DNA of 64,000 bases from Zychaea mexicana (GCF_025766255.1 NW_026516677.1:310001-374000), one strand, 5' to 3'; shown: positions 36,328 to 54,898, numbered from the stretch's first letter. Made by a program: numbers and translations. The notes: generated by a model from the sequence alone, not told the origin.

Positions 36328-37060
36328 GATAAAAGTACCTCTAGTGTTTAGCAAATGCACTGTGGGCACTTGATCACCAAGCAAGTTGCTAAGCAAGAAT
36401 TTTTCTTACTATCGATAAAACTTTTAAATGGAGTATTCGTGTAAAACTTGATCGATGAGTCGCAAACAGTTGGCCGACAGTCACTGTATCTCCATTCTTA
36501 CTATTAGCCGTACATATCCACTCTACTGCGATAATACATAAGATCATGCACGCCTCAAATCGGACAATAAGCCAACATGTGTGCATCACCACGGCACCAA
36601 CACGTGCCTAGTGATTACGCCTACGTTTCATCGTCGTTGTCTAGGCTCTTCCCCGTCATATGTTTGTGGTGAATCAATATCACTATCGCTGTTGTTGCTG
36701 TTGCTGTAGTTTGTCCTTTTTTCGCAGCCACCAATCATCGCTACCAAATAATGGTACGAATAATCACAGATGACGATTTTAATATACCTCTTCCTCTACA
36801 CCGAACTAAATCAGTGTCCTTGAGAAAACACGACATCACTCTTCTCCTAAGATTACCTGTTACAAAAACCAAACGCTAGGTAGTAAGCATATGTACCCAT
36901 GATAGTCTCCAGAAGCAACCCTTTCTTGCCATTTTTGAGACAGCACATAACGCAGCCAACTCGAATATAAAGAGAACACAAAGAGCAGCAATCATAACTT
37001 TATACGTCAGGTACTACAGCTAAAATCGGATACTTTTTGTTTTATTGATGCGCTAATACA

Positions 37061-40694
<3,634 letters not shown>

Positions 40695-43600
40695 TTAAAG
40701 CAGCCATCCATTTGCTTCAGAGACGAGTTTTGCTTGGGTTTCGTGGCTTTCAAACAGTTGGTTAAGCGTATTTACAGTAGATCTCATAAAGTATGGTTCT
40801 CCTATGTGTGAGACAACGCCAAAAAAGAGGTATGAATGATTATTTCCAATTGCACCGTTGATTCAGGAGTGTAGGACACATAATGACTACACACCTTGTA
40901 TTAAAATGAAATGAAACCGTGCCAGGGTTTTTAAAGTGGAGCTGTACATGTTGTTGCTGGTGCTGCGGCTGCTGCTTTCCGTCGTGGCAATAGTGTCGTC
41001 ATTAAACGTGTTCTTTAGAATAGTAATGTTGCAGAGAAATTCAAGTTGTCGGTCTTGCTTTGTTAAAAAGTCTGCTACAGATGGCGATGATGAAGTGGTT
41101 AGCCGGGTATGATTAACAATGAAAGCTTCTTAATATACTGGTGTACAAGGTAGTAATAGAAACTATATAGTCCTTACTTGGATTTGCGGCAAGCATAGAT
41201 CCGGACCATATTATTTGTCCACTAGGATATAGATGCCCGTTTAAATCACCACCAAGATACTGTGTGTGTGTGTATTCTTTATCAGTTTTGACTTATTCAA
41301 CCACTTCTTTGTGCGTATGCATGTGCGTGTGACATTTCCGAGTAGTAACTATATATGTCATTTTTTATACCTGGCTCAACAACTGCTGAAGCTTGCCCGC
41401 AGCTTCTCCTTCATGGTCAGCAGCACAGTCTATGGTGTATATCTAGAGAAATATTGTATTTATCATTAGTAAGACAACTACTGCAAGTGTGCTTCTTCTT
41501 GAATTGCTTATCATACTATACCTTGTGTACATCATATTCGTTGCTTTGCTGATTCTGTTGCGACACTTCCCACCCATATAGAACTTTTTCATCTAACCAC
41601 ATTAGAGTATAGAAAAGCCATCGATGAAGCTTCTTGTTAACCATCGTCAAATATCTGTTTTCCGCTCTTTGTGGCGCGCAGATGTTTTTGGATTTAATTG
41701 TTGCTGCTGTTGTTTTGAGGTCGTCTATGGTGGTGGCAGTAGCGGCGGCGACCGTTTTTTCAAATGATGATGATGGTGATGAGGGCTGGAACAATTCCTG
41801 ATGCAAGTTGCAAATTAGTCGAAAAGGTCGCTTGAATAGTCCGGTATTATTATGCTGCCGCTTCTGCTGCTGGTGTGTACTCTTCAATTGAAAGCTAGTA
41901 ATAGCCATACGGTGTTCTGCAACGGGTATAACATGCGAAACAATCGCTTCTGCCGTGGTTGATTTGAGATGCGAGGGACGTGTGCTGTGATTGGTGAACA
42001 TATTGGAGCCATAGAATGTGTTATTGATGATGCTTGATGCTCTCTTTTGTCGTATAGCGCTGCTGGGAAGATGATGGCTCCCGATAGGAGCGGCATTGGC
42101 AATTGATCGTTCTTCTTTTTGCTGTAGCTGTTGATATGAATCAATGTCACTGTTTAATGAACATACAAAATGCATTAATTAAGCGATAGGAGATTCAACT
42201 TTTACATGACACGATATCAGAAACATGTTTACTAACCACCCACACACAGCAGAAGCAAGTTCGTCGCAACAGTGATTGCCGCTAGGTGTCGACACGGAAG
42301 ATGAGTCTGTTGTCATTGTCCTGGTTGATTGACCATCAAACATTACAAAATCCGGTGGATAATCGACCGCAGTACTAGGAGATAGTTCGACCTCATCATG
42401 ATAGGAAGCAGAAAAATTCATTGACCTGCGAACTAGATTCTGTTGTTGCTGTTTTTGGTGTTGCTTCTGGCTCTTTTCACTGGTGTAATTCGATGATGAC
42501 ATGGTGCTCGAGTTGGATAAGCAATGGCATAAGAAAAGGACATCATAACCATCGTAATCATTCGTGCAGCACAATTTAACCTTATCATAGAGCGATAAGG
42601 GTATACGGCGATAAGACGGAAAAGGTATAGGGAGGGAATGATGATTCAATAGCTCCTTGTTTGTCTCTAATGTAATATTGTTGTTGTTGCTGCTGCTGTT
42701 GCTGTCGCGCGGCATTTGTTGATGGTTCCGATCGACAATCTGTCGTTCTTGCTCTTGCGATTCTTCGCCACATGCCAAACGTTCTGTACGTTTCTGCAGG
42801 AGCCAGAATGTAAGCTTCTGAACATTTGGTCTATTGTACATCAAGGGAAAAATAATAAGCACACAAAATGCGGGTCGTTGTTTCATGCATATACGTAATC
42901 CATACTTGTCAGACAAGAGTGCAGCAATAATATTTTCACGCGGCATGTTTCTCCAAAGCACTTTGAGTGTTTCCCAAACGGTGCCGTAAAGGTTGTCAGG
43001 GCTTGTGATCACCGGATTCTCTAGTTGATGAAACATGACAGCAGGAGCAGCACTATCGTAACGACACCGTAGTATGACGTTATCATTGCTTAAGGTTGTT
43101 ACCCATGGATGGCATAGTACATCGTTCATCTACATTGCAAAGCATTTATAAACAGGGCGGGATATTGTAATTTCATGTGCAAGACAATTTAGAATCCATG
43201 AGCTCCTCCTAATCGTCTCTTCATATCAAGTGCTGTTTACTGGCAACAACACCTTAAAAACAAGCAACACTTACGGTGACTCGTTTGTTCGGATCAACGG
43301 TCAGCATGGATCGAATAAGGTCTTTAACAGAAGATGACAAGTAATCGGGCAGCTTTCGGTGACGTCCGGCTTTAATCTTGGCAAGTAAGCGAGGAACATG
43401 GCCATCGTCAAATGGAAAGCGGCCTGTCAACAGAACGTACAGAATCACGCCGCACGACCAGACATCGACCGGTGGTCCGTAGTACGGTTTGCCCTAAGAA
43501 GGAAATTTTGCCAACTCGTTTAAACAAAAAAGAAACCATAGTACGGGGCGCACAAACATAAACACACACGCACAAACACAAACGCTTGTAGAGATTGAAT

Positions 43601-44712
43601 TAAAAACAGAGAGAGAGAGAGAGAGATCATCAACAAAAACGTACTGTCACTATCTCTGGACTAGCGTAGTGCGGAGATCTAGGCATGAAAAGGTCATATT
43701 GAAATCAATAACGTCTCTCGTTCTCTTCAGTTCTCTTCTCTCATCCCATCCTCCCCCTCCCCTCCCCCCCAAAGAATAGTGATGGCAGCATGGACAAGCC
43801 ACTACATACCCGCAGCTTGTTTTGAGTAAACACTCGGAGGGTTGAATGGTAGCCATGCCGAAATCAGCAACCTTCAACTTCTTTTTATCTCGATCAATCA
43901 GAATGTTCTCAGGCTTCAGGTCGCGATGGCTACATAATAGTCGCTATTAGCGGCTCGTTCTTTGTATCTTCATAAAAAAATAAGGAGGGAGGTGGAGGTC
44001 TGGAGGGGTGAGGAAAGGCTGTGACTATGCAGTGTGTGTGTGTGGAAGGAGAAAGGAAGAACGTTATTTTCTTTTGGGGGTACGGCTACTGCCACTAGTA
44101 AAGCTGCGTTTATTACCAGATGTGGTGAGTGTGACACCATGCGACAGCCGTTGCTAACTGGATAAAGAGGCCTCGGGCCTCGGTCTCGGCAAGTCGTCCT
44201 TGTTCGGCGAGAACATGATACAGCTCTCCACCATCCACGTATTCGGTAATAAAGTAGACGTACGTTGGATCCTGAAGTACGTGCTTTAGTATGATGAGGT
44301 TCGGGTGTTGGATCAGCTGCAAGATGGCGAGTTCGCGTTCGACAGTTCGAGCAATGGCTACCGATGAAAGCAGGTGACGGCGTGCAATCATCTTGATGGC
44401 GACGTATTCGCCTGTGATGATATGTCTTGCAAGTTTTACTTGTCCTAAAAGACAGTCATACAGCGGTTATCAGTAATAGAGACAGCGCTATGAGTAGTTG
44501 AGTAGTATACTACTGTTGTTTGGGTTTCAATTGCGTACTGTACCAGAGGATCCGCGACCGATCGTCCGAATTAACACATAGTCTCCCACTTGCTGTTGTC
44601 GTCGTCGTTGTCGTTGTTGTTTAGTATGCGGCATCGGCTGCCTACTACTACCACTACTACTACTGCTTGCAGTAGGCTGCCTGCGTGTGAAATAAGCCAT
44701 CAAAGGTGGCAT
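40695..44712 (-). CDS. Nim1/Gin4/Hsl1-type serine/threonine protein kinase
   Basis: The kinase domain is encoded in several exons between 44600 and 43090. It has an [10 protein letters not shown] glycine loop and the segment [15 protein letters not shown] with the catalytic Lys. Then come [54 protein letters not shown] and [21 protein letters not shown]. It ends at [20 protein letters not shown] and the [11 protein letters not shown] block are characteristic of the Nim1/Cdr2/Gin4/Hsl1/BRSK branch of the AMPK-related kinases. A long, low-complexity Ser/Gln/Asn-rich C-terminal region follows (exons 43133 to about 42250 and 42150-41516). The last exons end [20 protein letters not shown]. This end may be a divergent KA1 membrane-binding domain, but I cannot confirm it. 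The start at 44712 is the Met nearest the kinase domain. Confidence 0.82.
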
Positions 44713-45248
44713 AGCGGACGTAGTGGTATCTGTTCGTCGTTCGTTCTTGCTGCGTGCAGGCTTCTTTTGTTTTCGGGGAGAAAGAGAGGGAAAAAAAGTA
44801 AAGTAAAAATTTACTGAAGCATGTATAGTAAAAAAAAAAAGGGAGCACAGGAGCGTTTGACCCGAGGAAAGAAACGCCAAAACGAAAATAAAATTGGAAA
44901 GGAAAAAGGCTTAAGAAAAGGAACAATTAAACAGACTGAATGGATTGAAATCAAGCAATTTTTTTTTTAGTTTCGCTCGATCCGTGGTGGGGCTGCGAAC
45001 AGACTGGACAGACGATAGCAACAAAACAGACCCACCAGCCATAATGTACACAGTGCCAGTAAACACCCTAGCCAAGCCAGCAGTGGCGTCACATGCACAC
45101 TCAGCTGTCGGTTACCCGAAGCTAGAAATTCCATTGTACGCTAACTGTGGTGGTGTGGTCACTTATCATTCCTGGTAACATCACATCGACGCACCGGGTC
45201 TTACATTTATTTCTTATACATAATGATTTATTGTGGTTCTGCCTTCGT
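44713..45248. other. Kinase upstream region
   Basis: Between the kinase start and the ZIP transporter stop (both minus). It is pyrimidine-rich on the gene strand near the kinase start. An in-frame ATG at 44880 exists but would add a hydrophobic, leader-like sequence. No other gene is seen. Confidence 0.45.
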
Positions 45249-46831
45249 TTATAGTGACTTTAGGATGGCCGTCAGACCGACAAAAAATATCCCAAGAAAG
45301 AAAAATGGAAGAACATATCGATGATCGGTATCCGCCTTGATGGCTTGAGGGAGCATGCTCTATCATTTCGCTGGTGAGCACTTTATCACTACTTTCTCAA
45401 AGGGGGGCCTCTCTCTCTCTCTCCCCCTCAACTTTATATGTACATATATATATTATACATGATATCATCACAAAGAAATATAAGCAAATCATTACCTGTA
45501 TAGTAATGAGTGTCATCATGCCACTGACCAACGCAAACGTGGTGCCAAACATAACATCTTCTTGCGACTGGTCAATGTTGCGCATTAGGACAAGTCCAAG
45601 CACCGCACCGATGGGCTGGGACAGTCCACCTAGCAGCGCTGCCCAACCGAATGCGGCCATGCGTGACCGAAGTGCAAAGTATAAAGGTAACGCAATCATG
45701 AAACCTTCTGTCAAGTTATGGATCGACATGGCCGCTGTAATGCTCCATCCAAGCTTGGCCGATGCTCTGTTGGATACAAACATGATCAACCCCTCTTTAT
45801 AGAGAGAAACGCGGGATTTTAACAATCATATCAACAGTACTACTAATGGTATTACTACTTGATTTTCTTGTTACCTGGAAACTTGTGGACGCCTATAGCA
45901 ACTGCAGTCTGGATCCCCATGCGTAAGAAATGTTGGTAGTCTTCCCGACTAGTTTGGTCATCATGTTCATGGTATTGATCGTGGTGGTGGTGGTGGTGAT
46001 TGTGATGTTGTTGTTGATGACGGTGAGGATGTAATCGAAAATGTGCTTCTCTAAAAAGAGTGTCGCTGTGGTGTTGATTAGGGTCGTGGTGACGATGTCC
46101 ATGATTATTGGCTGTAGTTGTAGTTCCATAGTGTTGGTTCTGATGAAGATTGCACTTGATAGGCTGATTTTCATCAGGATGACGACGATGGTGTTCTTCA
46201 GCGGAACCGGAAGCAGTCCTTCTTGTCTGATCAATATCATGCTGATTGCTATCGCCATCGTCACCATGCTCCAAATCGTGGTGCAGGTGCGCATTTTCGC
46301 CGTCATCATCAGGTGCAGCAGGTGACGGGGGCCCGCCGCATGCGTGGATCGCATCGGGCGTCAAAGCATGTATCAACTTTGTTAACGCCAACGTAAAAAG
46401 AGCTCCACCAAAGAAACACAAATACACCAGATACGATGACGAAGAACCTAGCCGTTGGCGTGATGCTGGCAGGAGCACAGCAAGGGATGAAAAAAGCAAG
46501 ACGCCAGACGCCAGAGCCATGGATGCCGATAGGAACGCACGGCTCTGAAGGATTGGAGATTGGTGTCCCGTGGCCGACCAGCACTTGTCTATAAACACAA
46601 CTGAAGCTGTTGTTTTTGTTTGTTTTTCAGTAAACTCACTTTTCCTGCAATGGGACTCAATCTGTCATTTACGTTTTGGAAGCACCATCTCTTTTTCTTT
46701 CTCTCTCTCTCTCTCTCTCTTTCCTCCTAATCGCGTTGCTCCTTAAACTCAGAAGTACCTCCCAAAATGCAAGCAAAAGAAGAAACAATGACTAGAAACC
46801 AGCCTTGCAGATCTTCATTGCTGATGGCCAT
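45249..46831 (-). CDS. ZIP-family zinc/iron transporter (Zrt3/GufA type)
   Basis: Four exons (46831-46759, 46606-45875, 45794-45496, 45359-45249) give 404 residues with about eight membrane segments. The His-rich cytosolic loop after TM3 is very long, roughly residues 125-240, and rich in HHH, HDH and NQH. TM4 carries IGVHKFPEG and TM5 SIHNLTEGF, the paired metal-site motifs (HxxPEG, HNxxEG) of the GufA/Zrt3 subfamily. In yeast Zrt3 exports stored zinc from the vacuole; a vacuolar location here is inference. Exon 1 encodes MAISNEDLQGWFL and the start of TM1. The final exon ends with a last TM (LPFFFLGIFFVGLTAILKSL). The gene lies 166 bp downstream of the WBP4-like gene on the same strand. Confidence 0.9.
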
Positions 46832-46903
46832 TGTCGTTTTGAACAGAAAAGAAAAAGGGATATTAAAAAAGTAGGTGGTCGCAGTGGATAATAGAAGGAA
46901 ACC

Positions 46904-46920
46904 AAAAAAAAAAAAAAAAA
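46904..46920. repeat. Poly(A) homopolymer run
   Basis: Seventeen consecutive A residues between the ZIP and WBP4-like genes. On the gene strand this is a poly-T tract in the ZIP promoter / WBP4 3' UTR. Confidence 0.9.
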
Positions 46921-46997
46921 TAGGGAGAGCAAATGCACGATAACCAGTCGGGTCCTCATCGCCTACCTAAAATAGAGCGCGGCCACTTTTCCTATTT

Positions 46998-48016
46998 TCA
47001 TTCCCTTGTTCGGATTCTCCTCTTTGCTTTGTTACCACCACCTTGTCCTCCGCCGCCCACTTTACGCTTTTTAAACAGCGATCCACCGTCATTCTTGTTG
47101 CTCGTTTCTTTGTCCCCACCATCATCATCGTCCACCGGCAGTTGCTTTTCTTGAATCTTAAAGTTTCGCAAGTCCTCATCGTCCTCTGCGCCATCGTCAT
47201 CCTGGAACTCAGGTGCATTGTCGTGCGTTGTCATCGTCGCCTTCTTCGTGTTTGCTCTGTTGCCCTTGTCTGCCAAGGATCCATTCTTTCTTTCCCCTTC
47301 TATTGGCGCCACTGTCTGCCATTGCCCGGGCGTAGCAATGTTACTGGGTATGGCCCACTCTTCTCGTCCTTGGAGATTATGCGGATTGGGTGGAGGTTTT
47401 GATTCATCCACTTTTAATTCTGGTGGCGGTGGCGGTACGAATGTCGTGGAAGGTTTGGATGGTGATAGCGATGATTTGTAGCGTGTTGCAGAATATTGTG
47501 ATGATGATGATGATGCTGACAAGTCTGATCCTTGATAGCTACCGCTTGGTAATCCTTGCGATTGCATAGAACTCATAGCAGCCTATAATGCATTCAGGAC
47601 GTTACAAAGTTGTTACTTCTTTTGAGCAGCAACTTAATTAGCATACAACTGACCTTTTCTATGCGTTGGAGCTCCTTTAGCTTCTTCTCTTCGTCTTCCT
47701 TCCTTTGCTTTCCATCCTTATACACGTCTCGAAGGAAGCGCTCTACTGCATCTTTGTGTTGTCGACCACCATTGTGGATTTCGATTGACTAACCAAAACA
47801 TGAACCATTAGTAAGAAACCGGCAACTACCTTTTTGTGCAGTGAATGGATCAATGATTCTTTACCGGTTTGTTGTTCGCAATAAACTTTTTACAATATTT
47901 GCACCAGTGTCGCTGTTGTGAGACCCAGAAATCAGACCTAGTAAATTAAACAATGTGAGCAAGGCAACAAAAAGAGTTGAATGTGCGATCCTTTGTTTCA
48001 AAAAAGTACTCACATA
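46998..48016 (-). CDS. WBP4/FBP21-like U1-type zinc-finger splicing factor
   Basis: Exons 48016-48015 (AT), 47937-47865, 47788-47654 and 47582-46998 join to 264 residues. The start codon itself is split: AT, then a GTGAGT donor, and G at 47937. The N-terminal SDFWVSQQRHWCKYCKKFIA with NKPSIEIHNGGRQHKDAVER is the matrin/U1-C-type C2H2 finger that opens WBP4/FBP21 spliceosomal proteins. A charged helix follows (KQRKEDEEKKLKELQRIEK), then a disordered Ser/Pro-rich region with a PPPPPEL stretch. The end is basic, Gly-rich (FKKRKVGGGGQGGG, KRRIRTRE). I see no clear WW domain, which vertebrate WBP4 has, so this may be a reduced fungal form. A role in pre-mRNA splicing is inferred from the finger. 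Confidence 0.75.
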
Positions 48017-48602
48017 TTTATTTTGGAGTTGACTTGTCAAGAAAAGTCCAGCTGTCTCCTCACTTGGCTGTGTCCTCGTCTTTCAGATTCAGTTGCCCTA
48101 AATTATACCCCGCACTACTAAAAAGCAATCAAACGTAAGGCCAAGTGAATCAGAGGGTATTGGATATTGCTAAAGCTCAACAATGTGTGCTATAAGACTC
48201 TATGTAGATATTTAGGTTTCATGGATCCATTTAGTCGTTGTGAAATAATAGCCTTGACAGATCATTTATTAAATAAGACACACGCACCCTCATCGATACC
48301 ATCCCATCAGCAGCGATATCTGTATCTCTCTTATCATTCCACTGTTGACTTTGCATGATTATATTTTCTGTTTTAATAAGGCAGTCATTATTAAGAATGT
48401 GTTGGAATTAGAGAGAGAGCTTTTGTGAGATTGTTGTCTGTGGGAGAGAAATGAACAAAGAGAAGAATGGGAGTGTGATGGAAAGGAAATGCAGGGAAAT
48501 GAAAAGATAAAGAGAGAATATGCTTTTTCTATGATTAAAAAACCTACTACTAGTACTGAAATACCGCTTTTAGGGAAGAGAGAACCTGATTATAATATGT
48601 AT
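48017..48602. other. Intergenic region WBP4-like / CTP synthase
   Basis: Both flanking genes are on the minus strand. This stretch should contain the WBP4-like promoter and the CTP synthase 3' UTR. Only short ORFs are present. Confidence 0.45.
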
Positions 48603-50518
<1,916 letters not shown>

Positions 50519-51674
50519 GATAAGAAAATAGGGTTCTTTAATACAAGATAATAGAAAAGGGGGAATACAAGGTGCCTTGGTGGAAGCAAGGAAAGAATAC
50601 TACTGCTGGCTGCCGAAAGTTCAGAAAAAAAGTTCGGCAGTTGTGACTTGTCAAGAAGGATTTGGAGGCTTGGAGGTCGTCCATTGGTTTCGACCCTGAG
50701 TCCGACAGTCCCACCCGCTTTTGGTTCCTCGGAACAAATTAGCTCTCGGCTTCGAATGTGGTTGGTCCGCTCATGCATTATATGCATCTGCTATGTTCTT
50801 TATGGTATAGTTTTATTTGCAATTGTTATGTCACTGGCACCGTTTTCTAAGAGTAAATATGAGGATGCGTGGAAACTTCTCTGTTACTACAACTCATCGT
50901 CGCAATGCTGAAATTCTAATATTTACAAACAAATATGACGGCATGAACGTGCTTATCGTTGCAAAGAAAAAAAAGACTGATTATTGAGATTGGTTTTTAA
51001 TGCAGTAGTGTCATGTCTATAAAGCTTGATAAAGGATGTTGGAGACTTATTGGTGGGGCGTTATGGTTTAATTATCTGACTTATCATGATTAGCCATGTA
51101 TATGTTCAATGACCGTAGAGCTTAAAAGGTAGCTATCTAGTCTAGGGCTATCAAATCTGTAGATCTAAGTTGATGATAGTTGACGTACTTGCCATGAAAA
51201 TTGTGACAGATGCCGGTTGTCATTAATGTCAACATAAGCTATCAAGGCAAACACTACTGTATTCGAGAAGGATTCACGATGTGCCGACGACAAATTTGGT
51301 GCGCTATGTGGCAACACGTTGGAGCATATATCCATGGGAGGACTTTGGGGTTAACAGTCAGTAGCAACATTGTATGGATATTTAAGTGCGCATATCCTTG
51401 CTTAACAAGTATGTATCATTTTTTCTTTTATTTCTTTATTAAGCGACACTACTGGCGTGTTCTTTACCACAAAAAATGACGGCGAAATCGCACTTATTTA
51501 GGCATTTGAAAAGTCGTGGGTATCAATAACAAGGTTATATATTGACGCCTGCAAGGTCCAAGCTCAGGTGCTGCATCATGTAGAGAAGATGGGCTAGCAA
51601 ATGATGCTGATCAGTATACCGTTTCTAGCGAAAGGAAACAAGTCGCTGAAGCAACAGGAAACAAGCTTTGATAA
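50519..51674. other. Intergenic region upstream of CTP synthase
   Basis: AT-rich DNA with short ORFs only, between CTP synthase (-) and KRI1 (+). A minus-strand candidate gene occupies the far end (see next entry). No regulatory motif is clear. Confidence 0.45.
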
Positions 51675-51994
51675 GTCAGGTACCAATGAAACAACAAGAA
51701 TGTTGCTGCTGGTTGTTGGCATTGTGGCTCTATCGTCGGATGTGTGAAAGCGGGAGGGGAAAAGGCGGATGTTAAGGAGATATAAAAAAAAATTATGTAT
51801 AGAGCAAGCTAACCGCTTACTGCTGAACCTGATGTACTGGATCCAAAGAAATAAGTAATGCCATATCGACAAATGGCATAGGCCTTCAGGCCCGAGGCCG
51901 GAATGATGGAAATCACCACTGTGCTCGTCGGAAATACAAATATTGCATGTAGCCAATAGATTAGCGCCCTTATCTTCTGTACTACAGTCACCAC
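51675..51994 (-). CDS. Possible small hydrophobic protein (or gene remnant)
   Basis: Exons 51994-51821 and 51730-51675 splice at good GTAAGC/TAG sites to about 77 residues. The text looks protein-like: YWLHAIFVFPTSTVVISIIP (hydrophobic), then LKAYAICRYGITYFFGSSTS and a polar tail ending CCFIGT. No family is recognised. The ATG lies only about 65 bp from the divergent KRI1 start, which leaves little room for promoters, so it could equally be a 3' remnant of a longer gene. Confidence 0.28.
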
Positions 51995-52058
51995 GCCGTG
52001 GCCGAAAGGAAAAGTGCATTAAAAAAAGATTTTTTTACTTAAAGTTTCTGCACACACC

Positions 52059-54480
52059 ATGTCGAATACTGAAGAGATTCAGGTGCAAATCCGCGAAAGA
52101 ACCGACGAAGACGCAGACTATGAGCGTCCTGCCATTCGTAAGTTGCTTAGCTCTTGTTTACAAAGAGCATGTATCTCAACGATTTGCCAGTTTAACTCAT
52201 CACTATTGTTTACATAAATTTAGTGCAGGAGAGTGAGCATGAAGGTACAACATCACATTCTAGACAAAAACTCTCTTATATACGACAAAAAAACTCTAGT
52301 CGAGATTATAAAATGCTACGTCCCGAAGAATTGCTAATGTTCGCTTTGGTTTTTTATTGATTCCATAAGGTTCTGACCAAGGATCCGGAGACGAATCCGA
52401 ATCCGAAGAAGAGGAAGAAGAAAGTGAAGACGAGGAGGAGGACGAAAACGCTGCTATGCTCACACCCGCCGTCGACTCTCAAATTCTACGCACAATTGCA
52501 GCTATTCAAACCAAAGATCCCCGTGTGTACGATGCCAACAACAAGTTTTTCAATGAACAAGATTTGGCCACTGCGAAACAGAATTTCTTGAAAAAAAAAA
52601 AACTAATGGAGGCAGGAGACAACAAGAAAAGCTATACGCTCAAGGATTATGAGCGCGAAGTATTGCTTGAACATGGTGGCTATGTCAATGAAGAAGAAGA
52701 ACAAGTAGATAATGGACCTCGATCACATTATCAAGAACAGAGGGATATCAAGAACGAGTTCTTGAACGCTGTCAAGGCCGTAGATTCAGAAGAGTCTGAT
52801 GATGACGATGAAGGATTGGGTGGCGGCTTGTTAGAGAAGCGGATCAAGACCAAAGAAGAAGAAGAGGAAGAAGATGCCAAGTATCGTAATTTCATGCTTC
52901 AGAACATTGCGGTAAGTTTTTTTTCCAAACGTTGCGGTGTATCGAAGGGAGTGGATTTTATACCACGAAATGGTTGGCTCACGCTTATTATACTATAGTC
53001 TGATGAAGCTACTGCCAAAGCCTTCAAAGATTGGAACGATAATTATAAGGAAAACCCCAACGTCAGCAAAGACGATGCATTTCTGATTGAGTAAGTGATA
53101 CAGTTTGCTGCGAGAAAGAAAGATGGATTGCCTAATGTTAAACTTAAATTCGGCTTTAAAGCTATGTTTTGAACCGTGGTTGGGTAGAAAAGCCGAGTGA
53201 CAAAAAGCAAGGAACACAGGGCGGTCTCGACAAGGATGTTGATGAAGAGCATCTCGATGAAGTGGATCGTTTCGAAAGCAAATATAACTTTCGCTTTGAG
53301 GAAGAGTAAATATCTCTTTTGTCTAGAGCAGGAAGGACTAGGAAGAAAGATATGTTTGCTTACTGTTGTCACATTAGGGGAGGCGCATCACTGGTATCCC
53401 ACTCTCGTAACGTTGAGGAATCTGTACGAAGGAAGCTGAACAAGCGTCAAAAAGAACGTGAGCGCAAGAAACTCAAAAGAGAAACCATGATCCGTGAAAA
53501 GAACGAAGAACTTGGCCGTGCTCGTAATCAAAAGATGAAGGAAATCCACGATCGATTGAAGGAAATTCGAGATATCACTGGCAACGACGGTATGTTTTTC
53601 TATTTACCGGAAATGGTTTGAGGTAGCTGTTTTATTGACTACGAAATGATATTATATGCTGTGTAAATAGCCATGGGCCTGGATAACTTGGATCTGGAAG
53701 GAGACTTTGATCCGACCAAATACGACGAGCAGATGGAAAAGATGTTTGGTGAAGACTACTATGAAAATGGACTAGCAGACGATGCCAAACCAACGTGGAA
53801 CGACGATATTGATACGACCATGTACGAAGATGAAGAAGGGGATCAATTTTATGAGGCTCAAGATCATCAGTCGGATGAAGACGTCATGATGGATGCCGAT
53901 TACCTCCCTGGTGGTGACGAATATGAAGCAACCAGAAGCAAGCGGAAACGCGGTGTCGATGTCCAAGTTGAACAGGCACAGAAGAAGCAAAAGACCAAGG
54001 AGCTTCTGGACGAATATTACTCGCTTAATTTTGAAGATGTCATTGGTGGTGATTTGCCCACGCGTTATAAATACAGAAAAGCTGAACCAGAGAACTTTGG
54101 CTTGTCTGCAGAGGAAATTTTGCTTGCTGACGATGTTGAGCTGAACAAATACGTAGGCATGAAGATGCTGGCACCGTAAGTGATCTCTGTTATATCTGAC
54201 TGTAGGGGATTTTCGAGAAGAGTATCTTAACGTCTTATCGAACCTAAATTGTAGATACCGCAACGAACGCAAACTGCAGCACGAGAGGTGGATATTTAAT
54301 AAAAACCGAAATATGAAATACAAGGATTTCAGCAAACACATACAGGCCAAGTTGCAGGAAGTAGACCCGGAGGCATCGTCATCGTCCAAGAAGTATCACA
54401 AGAATTCTAACGACGGAGAAGTGAAAAAGTTGCGAAAGCGAAGAGGCAAGAAGAAGAAACAAACAGCTGATGAAGCATAA
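52059..54480 (+). CDS. KRI1: Ribosome-biogenesis factor Kri1
   Basis: Kri1 is a nucleolar factor needed for 40S pre-ribosome assembly. Eight exons give 606 residues: 52059-52137, a 21-nt exon 52224-52244, 52370-52911, 52999-53090, 53162-53305, 53378-53589, 53671-54175 and 54255-54480. The N-terminus has an acidic Ser/Glu block then KDPRVYDANNKFF. The KRI1 signature follows: SYTLKDYEREVLLEHGG, LLEKRIKTKEEEEEED and FLIDYVLNRGW. Next are NFRFEEEGGASLVSHSRNVE and SVRRKLNKRQKERERKKLKR. The C-terminal domain reads LLDEYYSLNFEDVIGGDLPT, RYKYRKAEPENFGLSAEEIL and YVGMKMLAPYRNE, ending in a Lys-rich tail. Every block expected of the Kri1 and Kri1-like C-terminal families is present. Confidence 0.94.
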
Positions 54481-54898
54481 TCGTATCGGTAGCAGATAAA
54501 CCACAACAACAATATACACGCATATACACTCGCACGCAATCTGTAACATTTGCATTATTTATGTACAATTTCTTTTTACTTTATAAACAAACGCATCTTT
54601 TTTTTTAACCATTAAGCGCCTTTATATAATGGTGGGCTCTTTTACTTTCACAATAATTTTTTATTGCTTCGTATAAGCATAGTCTAGACTCTAAGACTCA
54701 AATTATTGAAAGATGGAAGTGGAGAACTGACACTACTGTTCTTACTGCGGCAACTGGGTGGTGGTGATTCAACTGTCCAAAGAGATTTAAATGCCGGTAG
54801 GTTTATCCTGTGCCTCTGTCAACTTTGTTGTAACGCTTTTCCAACCTTCTTCCACTTTCTCTCTCTTCACCTTCATTACACGAAAAACCCCCAAAAAT

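Noticed and set aside
41884..42150. Second-frame ORF within the kinase C-terminal region (-)
   Set aside because: It overlaps the splice-consistent low-complexity coding frame of the kinase gene.
54791..54898. Upstream in-frame ATG for WEE1
   Set aside because: The added residues are translated from a CT-rich leader and do not resemble Wee1 N-termini.
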